From assembly GCA_028819835.1 (NCBI GenBank), contig JAPPKR010000188.1:1-5160 (forward strand): DNA of 5,160 bases, written 5' to 3'. The position numbers were made by a program, and so were the translations under genes. The notes under the pieces were generated by a model, which was given only the letters and a program-made list of their open reading frames with translations, was not told the origin of the DNA and ran no database searches. Below, piece after piece: positions 1 to 5,160 of the stretch (within the stretch, counting starts at the first letter, position 1; each line of letters opens with the position of its first letter). This DNA comes from a bacterium. GTDB lineage: Bacteria; Actinomycetota; Acidimicrobiia; UBA5794; ZC4RG35.

Positions 1-138
1 GGCATCAATATCGAGATGATCTCCACCTCCACCATCAGGATCTCCTGCGTGGTGGGACAATCCCAGATGCACAGGGCCGTGCAGGTTCTCCACCGCGAGT
101 TTCGCCCACCATTGATCCGGGAGGAAAAAGGGGCATGA
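1..138 (+). CDS. lysC: Aspartate kinase (aspartokinase), C-terminal end only
   Basis: This is the last 45 codons of a gene that enters from the left edge, read in frame 1 and ending with TGA at 136-138. The visible protein begins GINIEMISTSTIRISCVV and ends with a helix containing AVQVLHREF. This matches the end of the second ACT domain of aspartate kinases (family pattern: IEMISTSEIRIS..V followed by a helix with LH..F). Aspartate kinase phosphorylates aspartate in the cytoplasm, the first step toward lysine, threonine, methionine and diaminopimelate, and the ACT domains bind the feedback inhibitors. One position differs from the commonest form: Thr replaces the usual Glu in STSE. The stop overlaps the start of asd by four bases (ATGA), the usual sign of translational coupling. 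The catalytic domain lies outside the window, so feedback type and length cannot be judged. Confidence 0.9.
   Translation, partial: GINIEMISTSTIRISCVVGQSQMHRAVQVLHREFRPPLIREEKGA
119..124 (+). promoter_or_regulatory. Ribosome binding site of asd, inside the end of lysC
   Basis: GGGAGG lies 10 bases before the ATG at 135 and sits within the last codons of lysC. It is a strong Shine-Dalgarno sequence and settles the asd start at the ATGA overlap. Confidence 0.75.
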
Positions 139-1148
139 GCATCGACCTTGCCCTAGTGGGCGCCACCGGAGCGGTGGGCCGGACCGCGCTGGACATCCTC
201 GCCGAACGGGACTTCCCGGTCGGCCGGCTGCGACTCATGGCCTCGGCGCGCTCGGCCGGGCAGAAGGTCTCCACCGCCTGGGGCGAGGTGGAAGTGGAGG
301 ACCTGGATGCGGCCGATCCCGCAGGCGTAGAGATTGCGATCTTCTCGGCGGGCGCCTCCCGGTCGGAGGCCCATGGCCCGCGGTTCGTGGAAGCCGGGGC
401 GGTGGTGGTCGACAACTCGTCCCGTTTCCGGATGGATCCCCAGGTTCCGCTGGTGGTGGCGGATGTGAACGACCGTGCCTTGGAATCACACCAGGGAGTG
501 GTCGCCAACCCCAACTGCACCACCATGGTGCTGATGATGGCGGTCGCCCCTCTCCACCGGGCGGCCGGACTCCGTTCGATGGTCGCCACCTCCTATCAGT
601 CGGTCTCAGGCTCGGGCCAGAAGGGAATGGCCGAACTCTCCGACCAGATAGAACACTTCCGAGACGATCGGTCGGCGCTGGCGCAGGGACGGTGGACCGA
701 TCCGGGTACCGAGGTTTACAGCCGACCCATCGGTTTCAACGTGTTGCCCCTGGCGGGCTCGGAGACCCGACAGGGCTACACCGACGAGGAGTGGAAGCTG
801 GTGAACGAGTCCCGCAAGATTCTCGACCTTCCGGAGTTGGCCGTGGAACCCACCTGCGTGAGGGTGCCGGTGATGGTCGGGCACGGACTGGCCGCTTCGG
901 TGTGGTTCGACCGCCCCCTTGACCGGGGCGAGGCGCTGGAAGTCCTCTCCGCCGCTCCCGGAGTGGAGGTCTGGGAGGACATCCCGCCCACCCCTCTCGA
1001 CAGCGCCGGGCGGGACCGCACCCTGGTCGGCCGGGTACGGGAGACGGTGGGAGCCCCAGGGGGGATCAACTTTTGGGCGGTGGGCGACAACCTCCGTAAG
1101 GGAGCGGCCCTCAACGCCGTCCAACTGGCAGAACGCTTGAACCTATAG
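135..1148 (+). CDS. asd: Aspartate-semialdehyde dehydrogenase
   Basis: The 337-residue protein reduces aspartyl phosphate to aspartate semialdehyde with NADPH, the step after aspartate kinase, in the cytoplasm. The N-terminal Rossmann motif is GATGAVG (residues 9-15). The catalytic cysteine is Cys128 in NPNCTT. YQSVSGSGQKG (154-164) is the conserved active-site loop after it. GYTDEEWK (214-221) and CVRVPVMVGHG (241-251) carry the substrate-binding Glu/Arg and the catalytic His250. The C-terminal DNLRKGAALNAVQLAE (318-333) is a family signature. The length is normal and every key residue is present, so the enzyme should be active. The start is fixed by the good ribosome binding site and the 4-base overlap with lysC. 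The lysC-asd operon is common in actinobacteria. Identification is secure; subtype within the family was not tested. Confidence 0.97.
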   Translation: MSIDLALVGATGAVGRTALDILAERDFPVGRLRLMASARSAGQKVSTAWGEVEVEDLDAADPAGVEIAIFSAGASRSEAHGPRFVEAGAVVVDNSSRFRMDPQVPLVVADVNDRALESHQGVVANPNCTTMVLMMAVAPLHRAAGLRSMVATSYQSVSGSGQKGMAELSDQIEHFRDDRSALAQGRWTDPGTEVYSRPIGFNVLPLAGSETRQGYTDEEWKLVNESRKILDLPELAVEPTCVRVPVMVGHGLAASVWFDRPLDRGEALEVLSAAPGVEVWEDIPPTPLDSAGRDRTLVGRVRETVGAPGGINFWAVGDNLRKGAALNAVQLAERLNL

Positions 1149-1169
1149 CATCTCGGCGAGCGGTGGGAT

Positions 1170-1189
1170 TGAGCCTCCGGTGAGGCTCA
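1170..1189. terminator. Perfect 8-bp hairpin between convergent genes, possible terminator
   Basis: TGAGCCTC-CGGT-GAGGCTCA is a perfect 8-bp stem with a 4-base loop, 21 bases after the asd stop. It is symmetric, so it could serve asd on the plus strand and the sensor-like gene (stop at 1287-1289) on the minus strand. No T-tract follows on either strand, so it is not a textbook intrinsic terminator; U-tract-poor hairpins are described as terminators in actinobacteria. The rest of the 138-base gap shows only a short CACCGGTG palindrome (1226-1233) and no gene. Confidence 0.5.
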
Positions 1190-1286
1190 TCACAGGCGAT
1201 GGTTTCAACAATCTCGGCACATGATCACCGGTGGGGCTCCGGAATACCTGAAGACTTGGCCAGGACCCCTACTGGAAGGCATGGCC

Positions 1287-2365
1287 TCAATCTCCGCCGG
1301 CCGCGCTCCTCGGCTTGAGGTGGCGTACCCCCACCAGTGTGGCGATGATGCCTGCGATAGCTATGCCTATCAACACGGCCTGCGCGGTGGAAGCCGCCTG
1401 CTCCGACTCATCTGCAGAAACTGCCGCGCTGTGTTTGATGGCCTCGACCAGACCATCGATCTCCGCATCGAGCCCGTCCTGCACCTGGTGGTTGATGGCG
1501 ATCAATTCCCGCTCTGTCACCGCCCTTGACAGCCTTGTCCTTATCTCGTCGAAAGCGGTTGATCCGGTGGCGTCCATTTGGAACAGCCTCTCGGCAAGAG
1601 GGATGACCGACCCGTCCATCTCCGGTCCGCCGTGCGCGGAGAGATATTCGATGTCTCTCTCGGCGCGTTGAGCGGCGGAAACGAACCCCCCCTCAACGCT
1701 CGTGACCAGAGGCGGATTCGGCATCCTGTAGGCGGCCGCCAAGACCAGGTGCCCTACTGTCACAGAACGCTGCAAAGAGGTCAAATGGTGAAAACGCAGC
1801 AATTCTTCCCGATTCAACGGGTTACCTGTGGCTGCATCCCTGAACTCGCTCCTGCCGGTCATCATGTAGTAAAACTGGTTGTCCACGCTGGCGTTGAGCG
1901 CCGGATGAAGCTCACGTACAGTGAGCATGTTCAACTCTTGGCTGTTAAGCGTCCCAGCAAGCAACGACCTCAGAAGATCGGGACGTCCCGCTTCTATGCG
2001 ATCAACGTTGGAGACCAGCAGCCCGACTTGATCTCTGATTGTCTCCATCCTCGCGGCATATCTCCCGCCATCAAGGATGGCCAGTTGTTCGGAAAGCCGG
2101 GTCTTGTGCTCTGCTACGGCTGTCCTCGAAGCGATCACACTCTCTCTCGTCATATTTAGGTTCGTCTCGACCGAACCGATCAACGCCAGAGCATTGGAAT
2201 GCCGGGAAACCTCCAAAACGGCGGCCAGAGCCTGGACATCTGCATCTGGAGCTTCGTCGCCGGTCAGATCGCCAGTGGCCAGCCATCCCCCACCGAGGCC
2301 AGAGTGACAACCAGCGACAAGGCCACGATCACCTTCAGGGGAGCGGAGCCGACTCGTGCTGTCAT
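1287..2365 (-). CDS. Two-TM sensor-like membrane protein without output domain; apparent frameshift near its start
   Basis: No named family was recognised. The natural start is the ATG at 2365-2363, overlapping the stop of the upstream lipoprotein gene (ATGA). That frame encodes MTARVGSAPLK, then a membrane segment (VIVALSLVVTLASV, residues 12-25), and stops at 2266-2264 after 33 residues. The main body is in the -1 frame, open from a GTG-independent ATG at 2408 to the stop at 1287. Joining the frames at the five-G run (2291-2287) gives about 359 residues. These are an N-terminal anchor, a roughly 300-residue helical, charged, probably extracytoplasmic region, a second membrane segment (AVLIGIAIAGIIATLVGV, about 330-347), and a 12-residue basic tail. 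This is the layout of the sensor part of chemoreceptors and histidine kinases, but no HAMP, kinase, methyl-accepting or cyclase domain follows. Using the ATG at 2408 instead would need a 47-base overlap and would remove the anchor. Whether it is a broken gene, a sequence error or frameshifted by design is open. Confidence 0.7.
2287..2291 (-). other. Frame junction at a five-G run in the sensor-like gene
   Basis: On the minus strand the run reads GTG GGG GAT in the start frame (codons 25-27). The long downstream body is read as GGG GGA TGG. One extra G, or a -1 slip of the GGG codon onto the preceding G, would join the two frames without losing residues. The start frame continues for only seven more codons before TGA at 2266-2264. 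The body frame upstream of this point has no membrane segment and looks like an out-of-frame shadow. Confidence 0.65.
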
Positions 2366-3729
2366 CGTCTCTCTCCCAGACTCTCAACCACGTGATATTC
2401 CCCGTCATCGCCGATAACCGTCACAAACACGGCGTCGGAACCTTGATTGTCGTCTTGTCCGTAGTGGAGACTCATCCCATCAAGATCAACCGTCCCGGCG
2501 TCGCGAACGGCTCCCAGGAAACACTCCCGGCTGACCTCGGAACCGCACAACTGCAAGCCGGCGATGGCCAAACGTCCGGCCAGATAACCTTCCAGCGACA
2601 CGAAACCCGGCGCCGCATCGGCGTCGAATGCCTTCAGCGCGTTCTGATAGGCGGAAACCATGGGCACAGCGGTGTCTCCGGGAAGGGGCACCACCTGAGT
2701 GACATAGACGCCGGTCCCATCAGACCCCAACTCTTCCGCCAATGCGTTGCTGCCCACGAAAGAGACCGTCATGAACACCGGATCAATGTCTTGGCGCATC
2801 AGGTTGATGGTCTTGGCCACCGGTGAATAGGCCCCGATCATTATGACCGCCTCGGGATCGGCTTCCACGATGTTCAGCACGGCATTCTTTACAGCACTGG
2901 TGTTCCGCGGGTAGTACCAAGAGGCCACAGGAGAAAGACCGCGGCGCTCCAAAGCCTGGAGCGCTCCATCGAGACCGGTCTGCCCATAGGAATCGTTCTG
3001 GTACAGAACCGCCACCCTGGTAATGCCCAAGTCCTCGGTAATGCCCAAGTCCTCCGTGAGACGCTCGACCATCTCCTCGGTCTCCTGGTGATAGGAGGCA
3101 CGCAGGTTCAAGACGGTGTTCAAGTCAGGCTCCCGAAGGAACGCGGCACCGGTGAAGGGAGCGATGAAGGGCACTCCCCCCTCCTCAGCCAATGGCAAGG
3201 CCGAGCGGGAGGTAGGAGTACCCACCTCCCCGATCAGAGCGAAAACCCCTTCCCTATTGATAAGTTGTCGAGTATTGATGTAAGCGGAGTCCGGTTCGTA
3301 GAAGTCGTCGAGGGTCACCAGTTCCACCATTCTCCCGTGGACCCCACCGGCCTGGTTCACTTCATGGAATGCGGCTTGGATGCCGAGCCGCATCTCATTG
3401 CCAAGCGCTTGCGCAGGCCCGCTGAACGCAGCAGACTGACCGAACACGATCCTGCTGTCGGATATGCCCGGGTCCATCTCAACCATTGAGCCTTCCTGAG
3501 AGGTGGACGAATCCTCAGGGGGTGGCGCGACTCCTTCATCGGATTCCTGGCAAGCAGAAAGCAGAGCCACCAGCGCCACACATAGCACAACCGCAGTGAA
3601 CTTACCCCACCCCGCCCTTCCTTCACCATGAGCGGCCTGCCTACCGGCAGTCCCGTTCTCATAGGACTGACGTAAGGACAGCGCCTCAACGCCGGCTCTC
3701 AACCTCTCTGGGTGTTTAACTCTGCTCAC
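2362..3729 (-). CDS. LivJ-like ABC-type substrate-binding lipoprotein (Peripla_BP_6 type)
   Basis: The 455-residue protein has a hydrophobic stretch TAVVLCVALVALLSAC (45-60) ending in a lipobox (LSAC, lipidated Cys60). A Ser/Glu/Pro-rich linker follows (61-90), then a type I periplasmic-binding fold from about residue 93 (RIVFGQSAAFSGPAQALG). Family marks are GIQAAFHEVNQAGGVHGR (116-133), the GEVGTPTSRSALPLAEEGGVPFIAP region (167-191), VAVLYQNDSYGQTG (239-252) and VSFVGSNAL (322-330). Such proteins bind amino acids or small organic molecules outside the membrane. No permease or ATPase gene is adjacent; the next gene is a sensor-like membrane protein coupled by ATGA, so a receptor role is as likely as transport. 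The GTG at 3729 gives a long, unusual 44-residue leader before the hydrophobic core and has only a weak GGAAAA upstream, so the true start is uncertain. An 18-bp tandem duplication adds six residues at 230-235. The ligand cannot be told from sequence. Confidence 0.9.
   Translation of the reverse strand: MSRVKHPERLRAGVEALSLRQSYENGTAGRQAAHGEGRAGWGKFTAVVLCVALVALLSACQESDEGVAPPPEDSSTSQEGSMVEMDPGISDSRIVFGQSAAFSGPAQALGNEMRLGIQAAFHEVNQAGGVHGRMVELVTLDDFYEPDSAYINTRQLINREGVFALIGEVGTPTSRSALPLAEEGGVPFIAPFTGAAFLREPDLNTVLNLRASYHQETEEMVERLTEDLGITEDLGITRVAVLYQNDSYGQTGLDGALQALERRGLSPVASWYYPRNTSAVKNAVLNIVEADPEAVIMIGAYSPVAKTINLMRQDIDPVFMTVSFVGSNALAEELGSDGTGVYVTQVVPLPGDTAVPMVSAYQNALKAFDADAAPGFVSLEGYLAGRLAIAGLQLCGSEVSRECFLGAVRDAGTVDLDGMSLHYGQDDNQGSDAVFVTVIGDDGEYHVVESLGERR
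3019..3054. repeat. Perfect 18-bp tandem duplication within the substrate-binding protein gene
   Basis: GGTAATGCCCAAGTCCTC occurs twice back to back (3019-3036 and 3037-3054) with no mismatch. On the coding strand it yields LTEDLGITEDLGITRV, in which the six-residue unit TEDLGI is doubled. It lies just before the strand VAVLYQND, in the turn after a helix. Relatives normally have one copy of this segment (established family pattern, from memory). The exact identity suggests a recent slipped-strand event or an assembly artefact. The reading frame is kept. Confidence 0.95.
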
Positions 3730-3757
3730 TATTTTCCAAGGCGGGTAACGAAGCTAT

Positions 3758-3798
3758 TTCTCACAGGTCGGATGCAAAGTATACCTGGCATGTGAGAA
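3758..3798. promoter_or_regulatory. Operator-like inverted repeat around the operon's -10 box
   Basis: TTCTCACA (3758-3765) and TGTGAGAA (3791-3798) form a perfect 8-bp inverted repeat with a 25-base spacer. The arm centres are 33 bases apart, close to three helical turns, and the -10-like TATACT sits at the centre. A regulator bound to both arms would be placed to block or loop the promoter. The site also lies about 140-180 bases before the divergent hydrolase gene, so it could serve both directions. No regulator gene is in the window. Confidence 0.4.
3778..3783 (-). promoter_or_regulatory. Likely -10 box of the lipoprotein-sensor operon
   Basis: On the minus strand TATACT (5 of 6 matches to TATAAT) lies in the AT-richest intergenic stretch. 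A transcript starting about seven bases downstream (near 3771) would have a leader of about 40 bases to the GTG at 3729. No convincing -35 box is seen 16-18 bases upstream, so an activator or a non-canonical sigma contact may be needed. Confidence 0.45.
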
Positions 3799-3939
3799 TG
3801 ATTATTGTTTTTACCCAAGGCTGTCCCCCTGAATGCGAAAAAACCCACGCCAGCTACCACCAGACCCCTCAGACAGAATTCCGTGCTCTAAACGGTGCAA
3901 CTCCACCGGCAGGTTTGTGGCTCCAAAAGCTCGGATGAC

Positions 3940-4779
3940 GTGACGGAGTGGATCACCACCGGTGATGGCGTCCGCATCGCTTACCACCAGGTGGGCGCCG
4001 GCGAACCGCCGATTGTCTTCGTGCACGGTATCTATGGCAACCGGGGAGGCTCGGCCATCCAGGAGGAGTATTTCTCGCCGAACCACAAGTGTGTGGCCGT
4101 CGACCTGCGCGGCAACGGCGACAGCGACAAGCCCGACGAGGTCTACTCGATGGCCCGACACGCCGACGACGTGGCGGAACTGCTCCGGCACCTGGGCTTG
4201 GAGCGATCGGTCCTGATAGGTCACAGCATGGGCGGACAGGTGGTTATCTCGGTTGCCGCCCGCCACCCTGACCTGGTGGGCGCCATCGCCAGCATCGACT
4301 CGCCCAGCAACATGCCCGGATGGCAGGGGCGGTTCAGCAGTTCATACGACCACCTGATGACCCTGGACGGCCCCTTCCGGGAAGCCGCCCGTACCTTCCT
4401 GGGCGCCGCTTACCTCCCCACCGACGATCCGTCGCGGGTGGCGGGAATCTCCGAGCGGCTCGCCGCGTTCCCCGACCATGTGATTGTCAGACAGTGGTGG
4501 GCTTTGAGCTCCTTCGATCCGGCGCCGGTGCTCCGCCGGGTGAAGTGCCCTTACCTCTACATCGATTGCGGCCAGCCCTACCTGGACTTCGATCTGCTCC
4601 GGGAGTTGTGCCCCCAGGTGGTGATCGGAAAGACCGTGGGCTCCGGTCACGCCGCCACCAGGGACGTGCCCGATCAGGTCAACGCCATGTTGCGGCGATT
4701 CATCGAACACGCTGACGCCATTTCGGCCGAGATGATCCGCACGGGCGGGGTGTTCCAGTACACCTTCCCATCCAGGTAG
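3940..4779 (+). CDS. Alpha/beta-hydrolase fold protein, first of a tandem pair
   Basis: The 279-residue protein has the alpha/beta-hydrolase order: oxyanion-hole strand IVFVHGIYGN (25-34), DLRGNGDSDKP (55-65), nucleophile elbow GHSMGG (94-99, Ser96), a helical cap region (about 125-195), and a late GSGH with the catalytic His237. The acid residue is probably Asp209 or Asp216 in YIDCGQPYLD; which one is unclear. It has no signal peptide, so it is cytoplasmic; the substrate is unknown (ester, epoxide-like or C-C hydrolase cannot be separated). The GTG at 3940 is chosen because the protein then starts MTEWITTGDGVRIAYHQ, aligning exactly with the start of the next gene; a GGA lies six bases before it. 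A GTG at 3895 would add 15 residues with no counterpart in the paralogue. It is divergent from the lipoprotein operon. Confidence 0.9.
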   Translation: MTEWITTGDGVRIAYHQVGAGEPPIVFVHGIYGNRGGSAIQEEYFSPNHKCVAVDLRGNGDSDKPDEVYSMARHADDVAELLRHLGLERSVLIGHSMGGQVVISVAARHPDLVGAIASIDSPSNMPGWQGRFSSSYDHLMTLDGPFREAARTFLGAAYLPTDDPSRVAGISERLAAFPDHVIVRQWWALSSFDPAPVLRRVKCPYLYIDCGQPYLDFDLLRELCPQVVIGKTVGSGHAATRDVPDQVNAMLRRFIEHADAISAEMIRTGGVFQYTFPSR

Positions 4780-4847
4780 AAAGTCCTGCCCGGGCTGGGC
4801 CCCGTGCAGCCCACCGCGGCTCGTGCCGTCTCCCTAATCTCGGTGAA

Positions 4848-5160
4848 ATGACTGAATGGTTCACCACCTCCGATGGAGTACGTCTCGCCTATCACCAACT
4901 CGGCGCCGGCGACCCGCCCGTCGTCTTCATCCACGGCGGGTTCGGCAACCGGACGGGTTTCACGCTCCAAGAGGAGTATTTCTCTCCCAATCACCGGTGC
5001 CTGGCGATCGACCTGCGCGGCCGCGGCGAGAGCGACAAACCGGATGAACTGTACACAATGGACAAACACGCCGACGAGTTGGCCGAGTGGCTCCGCCACA
5101 TGGGGCTCCGCCGACCCATCCTGGTTGGTCACAGCATGGGAGGACAGGTGGTGATCTCCA
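4848..5160 (+). CDS. Alpha/beta-hydrolase fold protein, second of the tandem pair (cut by window end)
   Basis: The ATG at 4848 opens a frame that runs off the right edge after 104 complete codons. The protein starts MTEWFTTSDGVRLAYHQ and shows VVFIHGGFGNR (25-35), DLRGRGESDKP (55-65) and the nucleophile elbow GHSMGG (94-99, Ser96). Aligned without gaps to the preceding gene, 74 of 104 residues are identical (about 71%, counted by hand), and most changes are conservative, so this is a tandem paralogue. Differences cluster after the oxyanion His-Gly (IYGNRGGSA against GFGNRTGFT), which could alter substrate choice. GGTGA lies shortly before the ATG as ribosome binding site. The 68-base gap after the first gene has no clear promoter or terminator, so the two may be co-transcribed. 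The catalytic His and acid lie beyond the window. Confidence 0.9.
   Translation, partial: MTEWFTTSDGVRLAYHQLGAGDPPVVFIHGGFGNRTGFTLQEEYFSPNHRCLAIDLRGRGESDKPDELYTMDKHADELAEWLRHMGLRRPILVGHSMGGQVVIS

Noticed and set aside
1578..2159. Long plus-strand open frame opposite the sensor-like gene
   Set aside because: Antisense shadow of the minus-strand body; its protein has no recognisable motif, signal or membrane segment, and it has no ribosome binding site worth noting.
2287..2408. Upstream part of the sensor-like open frame starting at the ATG at 2408
   Set aside because: It would overlap the lipoprotein gene by 47 bases and encodes a charged, motif-free stretch that is the out-of-frame reading of the membrane anchor. 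The ATGA start at 2365 is far more natural.
3805..3833. TTGTTT at 3805-3810 as the -35 box of a plus-strand hydrolase promoter
   Set aside because: No acceptable -10 box follows at 16-18 bases. The hydrolase promoter must lie somewhere in 3730-3939, but no site can be supported.
3895..3939. GTG at 3895 as the start of the first hydrolase
   Set aside because: The extra 15 residues have no counterpart in the tandem paralogue, whose start aligns exactly with the GTG at 3940.
3811..4266. Minus-strand open frame opposite the first hydrolase, resembling another at 4674-5132
   Set aside because: The likeness between the two (for example REILLL and AAQVD) comes from both being antisense to the paralogous hydrolases. 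The sense strand carries all catalytic motifs.
4792..4812. GGGCTG-N9-CAGCCC hairpin between the hydrolases as a terminator
   Set aside because: The stem is only six pairs with a nine-base loop and no T-tract, in very GC-rich sequence where such pairs arise by chance.

Overview
The window looks like a GC-rich actinobacterial chromosome, possibly an Acidimicrobiia-like lineage; this rests on base composition, a lysC-asd pair and use of GTG starts, and is an inference. Sampled 60-base rows run at about 70-72% GC inside asd and the hydrolases, about 57% inside the sensor-like gene and about 47% in the intergenic region near 3721-3780.

Layout. (1) Bases 1-1148, plus strand: the last 45 codons of an aspartate kinase (lysC), translationally coupled by an ATGA overlap to a complete aspartate-semialdehyde dehydrogenase gene (asd). 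These are the first two steps of the Asp-derived lysine/threonine/methionine/diaminopimelate pathway. (2) Bases 1149-1286: a short convergent gap holding a perfect 8-bp hairpin. (3) Bases 1287-3729, minus strand: a two-gene operon, transcribed from right to left, of a LivJ-like (Peripla_BP_6 type) substrate-binding lipoprotein followed by a two-TM sensor-like membrane protein. The second gene starts inside the first one's stop codon (ATGA). Its N-terminal membrane segment and its main body lie in different frames, which join at a run of five G. No permease, ATPase or kinase is encoded with the pair. (4) Bases 3730-3939: a divergent, AT-richer control region with a -10-like TATACT for the minus-strand operon, flanked by an 8-bp inverted repeat. 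(5) Bases 3940-5160, plus strand: two tandem alpha/beta-hydrolase paralogues, the second cut by the window end.

How they work together: lysC and asd are core metabolism. The lipoprotein and sensor-like protein look like a ligand-sensing pair in the envelope (compare the TorT/TorS and LuxP/LuxQ principle), but the output domain is missing here. The tandem hydrolases look like a local gene duplication of unknown substrate. The most interesting part is the minus-strand operon: the apparent frameshift, the sensor without an output domain, a fresh-looking 18-bp in-frame duplication in the binding protein, and the operator-like repeat around the promoter.
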